The notes under the pieces: model-generated
The model's database searches: none
What the model was told of the DNA's origin: nothing
Seen by the model: the letters and a program-made list of their open reading frames with translations, nothing else
Source of the DNA: Sphingomonadales bacterium
Lineage (GTDB): Bacteria; Pseudomonadota; Alphaproteobacteria; Sphingomonadales; Sphingomonadaceae
Direction of reading: 5' to 3'
NCBI GenBank assembly: GCA_947470185.1
Contig: CANIRZ010000006.1
Coordinates: 1 to 61,887, forward strand
Length of the DNA: 61,887 nucleotides
Shown here: piece after piece, positions 47,004 through 55,528 of the stretch
Layout: each line of letters begins with the position of its first letter
Numbering within the stretch: the first letter of the stretch is position 1
Translations under genes and position numbers: made by a program

Positions 47004-50000
47004 TTAGGAGGCGGGGTAATAAGGTGCCAAAATAGCGTCGGAAAGCGTAATGAAACGCGGTGCATGCGTGAACAGCAGGGACACCTCCACCCGCGCACCT
47101 GGAAAAATTGCCTGTAATGCCGCGCGGTAATGCGCCATTTGCCGCAAATGTGGGATTGGAACGCCGGTTTCATCCCTTGGTGCCTGACGACCCGTCTTGA
47201 AGTCGACGGCACGCACCAGCCCTGGTTCGACAATCAGCCTATCGATCCGTCCGTTGATGACGGTCTCACCCACCACGGCGACTAGGGGAATTTCGGCGCG
47301 TGCCGAAGGACCGAAAAACGCGGCCAAATGGGCATCATTCAATATTGTGCGTATCTCGGCGATGATCTGCGCCGGATCAATATCATGTTCAGGCGTCTGC
47401 GCGTTCAACCACTGCTCGGCCTTTTGCAGCGATGCAGGGCCGGTAATACGTTCCAGCAACGCATGAATCAATTTGCCGCGGTTTGCCGCCTTGCGCATTG
47501 CCGAAGACGCTGGCGCATCGCCATAATCGTCATCGTCTAACTGCGAGGGGGCCAAGGGACGCGGTGGTCGTTGTTCCGCCGGCGCAGGTGCAAAGAGCCA
47601 CTGGGGCCTACTCAAGGGTGCTTCGGCCCGCGCAGTCGCGTTGGTGCTGCTTTCTGGAGCCGCCAAAGAAACCCCTTGTATCCCGACATGGCGCATCACC
47701 CTGCCCCAGCGCGAGTCATCTTCCCAATCGCAACCAAGCGCGACCATCCCTTTTTGCAGGAGCGCACACCAGCTTTCGGCTGGCGGTTCGCCCTTGCGAC
47801 TAATGCCAAGCGATCCAGCCATAATTAGCCGCTCTTCGGCCCGCGTGATAGCGACATAGAGCAAGCGTTTATGTTCCTGCAGCTCGCGGGTCTTTTGCAT
47901 CTCAATGATGCCCTGCAACCGTCCGGACTGCTCGGCTTTGCGAATGGGCAATAATGGCGTGCGATGTCCCTCATCCATCAACAGCTCAACCGATTGGTCC
48001 GGCTTCTTGGTCGGGTCTGACGTTATATCCGCCAAAATGATGACAGGTGCCTGTAAGCCCTTTGCACCATGGACGGTCATGATCCTGACCTCTTTACTGC
48101 TGCTGTCACCTTCACGTTTAATTTCCGTGTCGCCACGGTCGAACCAGGCGATAAATTTCTGCAAGCCTCCGCCATGCTGCTGTTCAAACTGCAACGCTGC
48201 GTTCAACATTTCCTCTATCGGGACCAGCACCTCGCTGCCCAAACGCGCCGTGAATTTGCGCCGCGCGCCGATTGGCCCAGATAATATCTGTTCAAGGAAA
48301 TGATAGACTGTCGTGAAATCGGCCATAGCGAGCATATCGCGCAGTGGAGTCATTTGCTCGGTAAGCTCGGGCCGGTCGCGAATATGTTGCCACAAGCTGC
48401 CCTTGCGATCGCCGACATAGCCATATTGGAGGAGGGTTTCCTGCGACCAACCAATGATGGGAGACACAAGTATACAGGCCAGACTGAAATCATCATTGGG
48501 CTGCAGCACAAATTTGATCGCCGCCAGCAAATCCTGCACCACCAAAGGCTGCAGCAAACGCAGCCTGTCGATACCCGCGACGGGCACTTTACGCTCATGC
48601 AATTGCGCAACCAGCATCGATGCCATCTCGCCCCGGCTGCGCAAAAGGAACATGATATCGCCGGGTTCAAGGGGTCGGCCTTTACTCACCAGCCACGGTT
48701 TTGCGTCAATCAGCGCTTTGACATGATCCGCAAGCTTTTCGGCAAGCGCACGTTTTTCGTCGCTGAACCAATCCTCTTCTTCGTCCGCCGAAGCTCCGTC
48801 ATCCTGCGATTTTGGTTTTGCACAAATGGGTTCAAAAAGCTCAACCATCCCGATCTGCGGCTTCTCGCTATAATGCTCCGCGATGTCCCCGCTCACGCCA
48901 AAGCTTGCAGGGCCAGCTTCATCAATAACGGCATTGACGAAATCAAGGATTGGCGCTGTGGACCGAAAACTCTGCGAAAGGGTAAGCCGGTTTAGCTCAG
49001 ATCCCGATGCGTCGATACGCTCTGCGAAATAGACGCCTGCCGCTTCATAGCGTTCGGGCGCGGTACCTTGGAACCCGTAAATGGCTTGCTTGAAATCCCC
49101 AACGGAGAAAAGGGTGCGGGTCTTGTCGGGGTGCACGCCCATGCCGCTGTAAAAATCGTCACTGAGCGCGCTGATTATGTCCCATTGGGCCGCGTTGGTA
49201 TCCTGTGCTTCATCCACAAGAATATGATCAATCTGCCGATCCAGTTTAAACCGCACCCAATCCGCCATATGGCTATGCTTCAGCAAGGCTGCGGTGCGCC
49301 GGATCATATCGTCAAAATCAACCGCGCCAAGGGCCTGCTTGGCTTTGCCATATTGCGCAGAAAATTCCTTACCCACCAACAAAGCCCTCGCGAGCCGGTC
49401 GGCATATTCTGCCCGCGCGACTTCGCCTATCAGCTGGTTCGTCCATTCGAACATTTCACCCGCCAGCAAGGCATAGGCGTCATTCATCGGGGTATGGCCC
49501 TTCGAAGATGTCTGAGGTTCCCCCTTTCCGGTTGACCAACAACTGTGGAGTTCTTTTAACTGTATCGCCCGTTCCATTGGCGTGCGCGATAGCCAGTCCT
49601 GCAAGGCCGCTGACCGCTTGCCGCCTCGGCTGTCGGCTTTGTTATCGCACCACAAAAGATTGGCGTCGATAACCGCTTGCAGCGCCGCACGCGGAATATG
49701 TTCATCGGCAAACGCTGCCTCCAACATATCCTCTACGGAGCCTGTAAAGCTCACATCCGCCAAACGCCGCGCCCAGACTATAGCGCCTGCATCATCAGGA
49801 ATTGAGGCCATCACATCGGGCGCTGCCGCCGTCCGGTGCAAGAATCGCAGGGCCCCCTCCTCCCCCATGTTCAGGCTGAGTTGCTGCAAACTGTCGATTA
49901 TCTTGGTATTGCCGCGTCCCTCGGCATCCAGGACCAAGTTTGCGAGTGCCACGTCGAGCAATTCCCTTTGCTCACGGCCTTCAACCGGTTTGAAGCCAGG

Positions 50001-50438
50001 CACCAATCCGGCTTCTTCGGGAAAGCTGCCGAGCAGAGATTGGCAGAAGCTATGGATGGTCAATATCTGCAAACCGCCGCCGGGTGCGTCCAGCACCTTT
50101 GCAAACAATTGCCGCGCCTTTTTGCGCGCCTCTGGACCAGCCTCTGCGCCAATAGCCTCAAGATCATGGAACAGAATTTTGTCGTCCAATTGGACCCATG
50201 ACGCCAACAACTGATTGATCCGGTCCGCCATTTCGGAGGCACCGGCCTTTGTGAACGTGATGCACAACAGATTTTCCGGCTCAACATCATTTTCCAACAG
50301 CAACCGGATGACACGGGCGGTCAGCACCTGCGTTTTTCCTGTTCCTGCCGATGCGCTCAGCCAGATATTGTCGTGCGGAACGACGGCGCTTCTTTGTGCT
50401 GATATAAGCGGGTGGAGCGTTTTGGCAGCTTTGCTCAT
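47004..50438 (-). CDS. addA: Double-strand break repair helicase-nuclease subunit AddA
   Basis: AddA is the UvrD-type helicase and one nuclease of the AddAB complex, which processes DNA ends for RecA. The product from ATG 50438 has about 1144 residues. Motifs are Walker A SASAGTGKT, LLCITFTKAGASEMADR, HILVDEAQDTNAAQW, TLSQSFRSTAPIL, IMTVHGAKGLQAPVIIL and LLYVAITRAEERL. The C-terminal nuclease motif is AVDFKTGRQAP. It overlaps the end of addB by 4 bp (ATGA). Confidence 0.94.
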   Translation of the reverse strand: MSKAAKTLHPLISAQRSAVVPHDNIWLSASAGTGKTQVLTARVIRLLLENDVEPENLLCITFTKAGASEMADRINQLLASWVQLDDKILFHDLEAIGAEAGPEARKKARQLFAKVLDAPGGGLQILTIHSFCQSLLGSFPEEAGLVPGFKPVEGREQRELLDVALANLVLDAEGRGNTKIIDSLQQLSLNMGEEGALRFLHRTAAAPDVMASIPDDAGAIVWARRLADVSFTGSVEDMLEAAFADEHIPRAALQAVIDANLLWCDNKADSRGGKRSAALQDWLSRTPMERAIQLKELHSCWSTGKGEPQTSSKGHTPMNDAYALLAGEMFEWTNQLIGEVARAEYADRLARALLVGKEFSAQYGKAKQALGAVDFDDMIRRTAALLKHSHMADWVRFKLDRQIDHILVDEAQDTNAAQWDIISALSDDFYSGMGVHPDKTRTLFSVGDFKQAIYGFQGTAPERYEAAGVYFAERIDASGSELNRLTLSQSFRSTAPILDFVNAVIDEAGPASFGVSGDIAEHYSEKPQIGMVELFEPICAKPKSQDDGASADEEEDWFSDEKRALAEKLADHVKALIDAKPWLVSKGRPLEPGDIMFLLRSRGEMASMLVAQLHERKVPVAGIDRLRLLQPLVVQDLLAAIKFVLQPNDDFSLACILVSPIIGWSQETLLQYGYVGDRKGSLWQHIRDRPELTEQMTPLRDMLAMADFTTVYHFLEQILSGPIGARRKFTARLGSEVLVPIEEMLNAALQFEQQHGGGLQKFIAWFDRGDTEIKREGDSSSKEVRIMTVHGAKGLQAPVIILADITSDPTKKPDQSVELLMDEGHRTPLLPIRKAEQSGRLQGIIEMQKTRELQEHKRLLYVAITRAEERLIMAGSLGISRKGEPPAESWCALLQKGMVALGCDWEDDSRWGRVMRHVGIQGVSLAAPESSTNATARAEAPLSRPQWLFAPAPAEQRPPRPLAPSQLDDDDYGDAPASSAMRKAANRGKLIHALLERITGPASLQKAEQWLNAQTPEHDIDPAQIIAEIRTILNDAHLAAFFGPSARAEIPLVAVVGETVINGRIDRLIVEPGLVRAVDFKTGRQAPRDETGVPIPHLRQMAHYRAALQAIFPGARVEVSLLFTHAPRFITLSDAILAPYYPAS

Positions 50439-53400
50439 GTCGCACCCTCCACAATCGCCTGACGGCCGTTCCATTCCTGCACGCGCATCAATTGGTCATA
50501 GTCTCCATAAAGCGCAAATTCCGGATGCAGCTTGGCGGTGAAGGGCGTATTGCCCAATATCCAATTGCTAATCGCGGCCTCCGCTTGCGCGACCGCGAAA
50601 GCAATGAAGTCTTCCCGTTCGGGCTTTTTGTCTGCAGGACGTGTGCTTGTGGGTATCGCGATAGAACCAAAATCCTTGGCTTTGTTTTTGGCCAAGCTCC
50701 AATATTCGAAATGGCTCGCCGCGCCCGACACGCCTTTAAAGGCCAACTCCTCTGCCATATAACCGATGAGACCCAATTGTAGCGCGAAGCCCGCGTTGAT
50801 CTGCTTAGTCGATGGCGGCATGCCGGTTTTATAGTCGATAATAACAAGGTCGCCTTCTGCAGTCCGGTCAATACGGTCCACACGGCCCCTGACCGCGATG
50901 CCTTTGATGTTGACCGTGCCGGGCTGCTCGGCAACCGCAACCACGCGGCCTTCTTCAGTCATCAACCGCTTCGTTTCATCCGCCACCCAGCGTAAACCAG
51001 CGGCGATACGCGGCTGCCATAATGCGCGCAGCAGCGGGTCCGTCGCCTCCTGTGCCAACAAGTCGTCCGCACGCTTCGCGAGCATGTCGACCGCGCAAGC
51101 ATCCTGTGTGAACCATTTTTCCAATATATCGTGCACAAGGCTTCCGCGCCACGCATAGCTTGGCTCTGCATCAACCTTTTCCAGCACAGGAAGACCAAGA
51201 ATGCGCTTTGCGTAAAAGGAATATGGGTCGGACTTCAACTGGTCGAAATCGGTAACGGACAGGGATACCAGACGTTGTTCCGCATTTGGCATAGGCAAAG
51301 GCCGCTTAGCGAAGGGCACGGACTCCGCGGGCCGATCAAGCGCATTTGCCCATGACAAAAGCGCCTCATCCGCCTCAAGCGTTTCTGCCGTAAGCGCCTT
51401 AATCCGCAACAGAAAGCGCGAAGCAACGGTTGGCCCGCCACGATCACGGCGGGCGCGGGTCAGCAGCACCTCTTGCGCGCCCAAGGCCGTGGCAAGATCG
51501 TGCGCCGACAGGCCGATGTTCCGGTCCAACGTCGGCAATTTCAAATGCCGCCGGATCGCGGGCGCCAACCAAGGATCAGGCTGCGTAATTTGTGGCCATG
51601 TGCCCTCGTTCAACCCCGAACAAATCAGCAAGTCCGCTTGTTGAAGACGCGCTTCGAGCAACCCGTATATCGCCACGCGGGGGTGCCCACCATAAGGCGG
51701 GCGCACGACAGCACTGGAGAAAATCTCCTTAAATGTCGCAACTAGGCCTGTAGCCTCCACGCGGCCAAGGATGGTAAGATCGCCAAGCGTCACCTCCTCC
51801 CACATGCGTGCTAATTCACGGCCGCTCACGCCGCGCCAAATGGCACCATCGGTCAAGCTTGTCGCTACATCGCCAAGCGTTGCTAGGACGTCGTTAAACG
51901 GCTTGCTATCGGTCCGTTCCAGTGGCGCCAAGAGCGTCGCAACTTCGGACCACCAAGTCATAAGCTGTTCATTGGGCTTTCGCGCAGCCTGCAACCGTCT
52001 CGTGATCGCCGACAGACCGACGCCATTCGGGGTGCCGCGCAATGCAAGATCAAGATCCCGCACATGGTCCAACCACGCAAGCCGTTCGGCGCCTGCAAAA
52101 GCCAATGGATGCTTGGCTATTGCCAATATAGCCGATGCGGAGAATCGGCTTGAAATCGCGTCGACCAACGCGAGCGCAAGCGTGCCCGGCGGAGTTTGCA
52201 GCAAGGGTATGCCGGCGCTATCGTCGACCTGTATGCCCCATCTGCGCAATTGCCCGGCAACGCGGACCGCCAATTCACGATCGGGCGTGATGAGGGCGGT
52301 GCGCTTTTGTGCAACCTCCAGCGCGCCTCGGATACGCACTGCAATCGCCTTTGCCTCTTGCGCGCTATCCTCTGCTTCTAACCACTTCGCATGCGGCAAG
52401 CTTTTGCGCACCGCAGGCAGGCCCTGCCATTGGACACTATGTTCCGGCAGGCAAAATATCTCCGAAATAGCTGCGCCTTTCGGTTCCGACTGGGCTGTCG
52501 GCAGGACATCAATCTCGCTACGGTCTATGCCCATCAGTTCGAGCAGATGTTTCAAATGAAACTGCGGATGCACTTCAACATTGCGGCGGCGGCCAAAGCC
52601 TTGCGCGTCGTCGGTGGCGGCCGACAGGTCATCCCAGCGTTCGTCAGACAACGCAAGGTCGACACCCGGCAAGATGACGTGCCCATTCGGCATCAGCGCC
52701 ACACGGCGCAGCACGCGCGCCACGGCTTTGGCGGATGTGGTTATGCCAACCGCTATTATCGGGCTTTCAACCATATTCTCGGCAAGTCGCCGCTCCAGCG
52801 CTGCAAGCAAATGGTTCCGACGTTCTGCGGGGCCCATGAGTTTGCGCGCGGTCAACGCCGCATGATATGCCGGCAAAATCTGCAAAAGCTGACCATAAGC
52901 GCTTTGCCAATGGCCCGCCAAGTCTCCGTCGATCGCGATATTCGCTATCTGGGTAAAATCGACCAGATCAACCTCAAGCTCGTCAATCAAGTCCGCCAAT
53001 TTGCGCGCTAACTGCAATGCTTCTGCAGGTGAGAGCGCTGCATCGCGCGGTTTATGATCATTGACCAGCTTTGCCAGTAGCATCAGCCGATCAAAGGACC
53101 CAATGGCTGGCAAAATAGTGATGTCCGCGTCGATAGGGTCAAGCATTGGCCCCAAGGCCTCGTCCAATTGCATGTCACCCACAGCGACCATCCGCGGCAA
53201 CAGCATGCCCGGTGCGGCCTGCCGGACAAACGCCTCGGTCATCGACTTGATCGCGCGGTTGTTGGGCAGTAGCAATATGTTGTTGCTGATAGCAAGCGGA
53301 TCAGCACCCGCCGACTGCAATACCCACTGCGCAGTTACATCGCACAGATCGTTGCCCAACGGGACATTGAATATATGAACCCGCGGGGCGGAGATGTTAT

Positions 53401-53464
53401 CCGGCACGATGTTCTGCCAGCCGTGCTTCTGTGGCGGCAATTGCGGCTGGGTAGCCGACGTCAA
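50435..53464 (-). CDS. addB: Double-strand break repair protein AddB (alphaproteobacterial type)
   Basis: AddB is the scaffold and second nuclease of AddAB. The 1009-residue product begins with VHIFNVPLGNDLCD and NILLLPNNRAIKSMTEAF, typical of the alphaproteobacterial form, and ends with a RecB-family nuclease domain (LKSDPYSFYAKRILGL, DLVIIDYKTGMPP). I see no Fe-S cluster cysteine set as in Bacillus AddB. The TTG at 53464 is supported by AAGGA 7 nt upstream and overlaps murU by 68 bp; GTG 53407 is an alternative. Confidence 0.9.
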   Translation of the reverse strand: MTSATQPQLPPQKHGWQNIVPDNISAPRVHIFNVPLGNDLCDVTAQWVLQSAGADPLAISNNILLLPNNRAIKSMTEAFVRQAAPGMLLPRMVAVGDMQLDEALGPMLDPIDADITILPAIGSFDRLMLLAKLVNDHKPRDAALSPAEALQLARKLADLIDELEVDLVDFTQIANIAIDGDLAGHWQSAYGQLLQILPAYHAALTARKLMGPAERRNHLLAALERRLAENMVESPIIAVGITTSAKAVARVLRRVALMPNGHVILPGVDLALSDERWDDLSAATDDAQGFGRRRNVEVHPQFHLKHLLELMGIDRSEIDVLPTAQSEPKGAAISEIFCLPEHSVQWQGLPAVRKSLPHAKWLEAEDSAQEAKAIAVRIRGALEVAQKRTALITPDRELAVRVAGQLRRWGIQVDDSAGIPLLQTPPGTLALALVDAISSRFSASAILAIAKHPLAFAGAERLAWLDHVRDLDLALRGTPNGVGLSAITRRLQAARKPNEQLMTWWSEVATLLAPLERTDSKPFNDVLATLGDVATSLTDGAIWRGVSGRELARMWEEVTLGDLTILGRVEATGLVATFKEIFSSAVVRPPYGGHPRVAIYGLLEARLQQADLLICSGLNEGTWPQITQPDPWLAPAIRRHLKLPTLDRNIGLSAHDLATALGAQEVLLTRARRDRGGPTVASRFLLRIKALTAETLEADEALLSWANALDRPAESVPFAKRPLPMPNAEQRLVSLSVTDFDQLKSDPYSFYAKRILGLPVLEKVDAEPSYAWRGSLVHDILEKWFTQDACAVDMLAKRADDLLAQEATDPLLRALWQPRIAAGLRWVADETKRLMTEEGRVVAVAEQPGTVNIKGIAVRGRVDRIDRTAEGDLVIIDYKTGMPPSTKQINAGFALQLGLIGYMAEELAFKGVSGAASHFEYWSLAKNKAKDFGSIAIPTSTRPADKKPEREDFIAFAVAQAEAAISNWILGNTPFTAKLHPEFALYGDYDQLMRVQEWNGRQAIVEGAT

Positions 53465-54125
53465 ACCACAATCCTTCGTGCACGATGCCCATGCAACGGC
53501 CCTCAGCTATCGCGCGGTCCCAGAAAATATTTGTTGAAAACACATCCGCTGGTGGATCAACGATCAGCCGCTTTGAAAGCATTTGAATGCCTGTCCACAC
53601 ATAGTTCGCTGGCAAATCGCCTTGACGACGCGACAACCGACCATCTTTGTCCATGTTGAAGTCGCCCATACCTTGGCTGTTGTAAGCGGCCTCCAGCGGG
53701 ATGAGGAGCATTAGGACATCCATATGGTCATCATCCCATGCCGCCATCAGCCGCGAAATCGCATTCTCGCCTGCATTGGTCCACCAATTGTCGGCGTTGA
53801 CGCACAGGAACGGATCATCCGAAATGATAGGCAGCGCGTGAACCAAGCCGCCGCCAGTATCGCGCAGCAAATCCCGCTCGTCCGATATACGCACGTTGAG
53901 ATCGGATGCAGACACGGCCAGATGCTGCTCCACCTGCGCCGCGAGATAATGCACGTTGACGACAATTTTGCCGATGCCCGCATCGCGCAAATGGTCAAGT
54001 ACATGATCAAGCAAGGCAATCCCACCCACCTCGATTAATGGCTTTGGACGGTCGGCAGTCAGCGGCATCATCCGCGTGCCCTTGCCGGCCGCCATGATCA
54101 TCGCTGTATCGACATGCTTACCCAT
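53397..54125 (-). CDS. murU: N-acetylmuramate-1-phosphate uridylyltransferase (MurU-like nucleotidyltransferase)
   Basis: MurU converts MurNAc-1-phosphate to UDP-MurNAc in the fosfomycin-bypassing cell-wall recycling route. The 242-residue product has the nucleotidyltransferase signature MAAGKGTRMMPLTADRPKPLIEVGG (split: residues 10-34) and the metal-binding NADNWW region. The name rests on its position directly after AmgK, with which it overlaps by 8 bp, as in the known AmgK-MurU pair. By sequence alone it could be another sugar-1-phosphate nucleotidyltransferase. The ATG at 54125 gives the expected N-terminus. Confidence 0.84.
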   Translation of the reverse strand: MGKHVDTAMIMAAGKGTRMMPLTADRPKPLIEVGGIALLDHVLDHLRDAGIGKIVVNVHYLAAQVEQHLAVSASDLNVRISDERDLLRDTGGGLVHALPIISDDPFLCVNADNWWTNAGENAISRLMAAWDDDHMDVLMLLIPLEAAYNSQGMGDFNMDKDGRLSRRQGDLPANYVWTGIQMLSKRLIVDPPADVFSTNIFWDRAIAEGRCMGIVHEGLWFDVGYPAAIAATEARLAEHRAG

Positions 54126-55113
54126 CGATATGCGATTCCGTGGGCATCGCGTTGCGCATTTCAACTGGAATATGTGTGTCGAACCAGTGTTTCACTGGCG
54201 CAAGGTCTGGATGGGCCAAGTCACGCTCGAGCAAGCCCCACATGCGCGGTAGGAAGGACAAATACCGTTCCTTGCCATCGCGTTTCCACAGACGCGTGAA
54301 GATACCGATAATCTTGGTATTCCGTTGCGCACCCAATAACGCATAATGCGCATCAAAGTCAGCGTCCGGCTGGGCCGTTTCATCATAATATGCGCGCATT
54401 TCTGACTCAAGCGTTGGCGACACGTCACGCCGCGCGTCTTGCAGCAAGGACACCAAATCATAAGCCGGATGGCCAACCAAAGCATCCTGAAAATCGATCA
54501 TGCCTTGCTGCCCATCATCGAGCAGCATGATATTTTCGGCGTGATAGTCCCGCAAAACGGTCACTTTCTGATAATCTGACAGCGGCGCCAAGGCTTGCGC
54601 CCACACGCGGTCAAATTCACCACTATCAAAATCAAGGCCCATTGCGGGCATGTACCACTCAGAAAGTAGCTGCACTTCGCGCATATAAGTCGCCATGTCA
54701 TAGGGCTGTGTCTGTACAGGGGGCGTTGCCGAGAGCCGCACAATAGCGTCGATCGCGGCGCGGTATACCGCAACCTCATCTTCGGGATACGCGTCCAAAT
54801 GCTCCCGCATCCGCCGGTCACCAAAATCCTCCAATAACACAAAACCGCGCGTCAGGTCGGTTGCGAAGATTTCAGGCGCGCGGAACTGATACCCGTTAAG
54901 ATATTGCGCAATATGGATGAAGGGACGCGGGTCTTCATGCGGTGGCGGCGCATCCATCAAGATCGCTTTCCCGCGCGCTGCGCAATCAACGCGGAAATAG
55001 CGACGGAAGGACGCATCGCCAGCAACGGGGGTGACTTGCGCGCCCGCCCATCCATGCGTTGCCAGAAAATCGTTCAAGCCAGCGGGCGGAATCATATCAA
55101 TTACGGGTGTCAT
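54118..55113 (-). CDS. amgK: Anomeric MurNAc/GlcNAc sugar kinase AmgK
   Basis: AmgK phosphorylates MurNAc and GlcNAc at the anomeric carbon in the peptidoglycan recycling path. The 331-residue product belongs to the APH phosphotransferase fold: GDASFRRYFRV (nucleotide loop), FVLLEDFGDRRM, the catalytic loop LRDYHAENIMLL (HxxxN) and the metal-ligand IDFQDALVGHPAYDLVSL. It overlaps tsaE by 17 bp at its start and murU by 8 bp at its end, suggesting coupling. Older annotation would call it an aminoglycoside phosphotransferase; the neighbour argues against resistance. Confidence 0.88.
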   Translation of the reverse strand: MTPVIDMIPPAGLNDFLATHGWAGAQVTPVAGDASFRRYFRVDCAARGKAILMDAPPPHEDPRPFIHIAQYLNGYQFRAPEIFATDLTRGFVLLEDFGDRRMREHLDAYPEDEVAVYRAAIDAIVRLSATPPVQTQPYDMATYMREVQLLSEWYMPAMGLDFDSGEFDRVWAQALAPLSDYQKVTVLRDYHAENIMLLDDGQQGMIDFQDALVGHPAYDLVSLLQDARRDVSPTLESEMRAYYDETAQPDADFDAHYALLGAQRNTKIIGIFTRLWKRDGKERYLSFLPRMWGLLERDLAHPDLAPVKHWFDTHIPVEMRNAMPTESHIDG

Positions 55114-55528
55114 TTTTATCCATTTTCAAAGTCAAAATTCGGGTCCCATCCGCTTGCGGTAATATATCGATGGTGTGGCTTGGCACCACATAAGCAGGTC
55201 CGAAGCGTTCGGCCCATTCGACCAATGTAATACGATCAGTGCGTTCATCCGCCAGCCCCAGTTCGTCCAGTTCGTCGGCGTTGTCCAATCGATACAAATC
55301 GACATGGGCGACGGCAATAGAAACCTCTGGTGGCTCGTAGCTATGGACTATCGCATAAGACGGGCTGGCAACTTCGCCTTCAAAACCCAAACCCGCCAGG
55401 ATGCCAGCGCACAATACGGTTTTACCAGCACCAAGTGGGCCATTGATTGCTACCCAATCTGAGCGTTCTAATTCCTGCGCAAGCTTTTGGCCAAATGCGC
55501 GCATGTCTGCGTCGGTAGCGATGATCAT
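55097..55528 (-). CDS. tsaE: tRNA threonylcarbamoyladenosine biosynthesis ATPase TsaE
   Basis: TsaE is the ATPase that cycles the TsaBD complex when t6A is formed at position 37 of ANN-decoding tRNAs. The 143-residue product has the P-loop GPLGAGKTVL, the family SPSYAIVHSYE and HVDLYRLDNADELDELGL. It overlaps the stop of the divL-like gene by 4 bp and the amgK start by 17 bp. Confidence 0.94.
   Translation of the reverse strand: MIIATDADMRAFGQKLAQELERSDWVAINGPLGAGKTVLCAGILAGLGFEGEVASPSYAIVHSYEPPEVSIAVAHVDLYRLDNADELDELGLADERTDRITLVEWAERFGPAYVVPSHTIDILPQADGTRILTLKMDKNDTRN

Noticed and set aside
54118-55113. Aminoglycoside resistance phosphotransferase
   Set aside because: The fold matches, but the overlap with a MurU-like gene and conserved context indicate AmgK sugar kinase.
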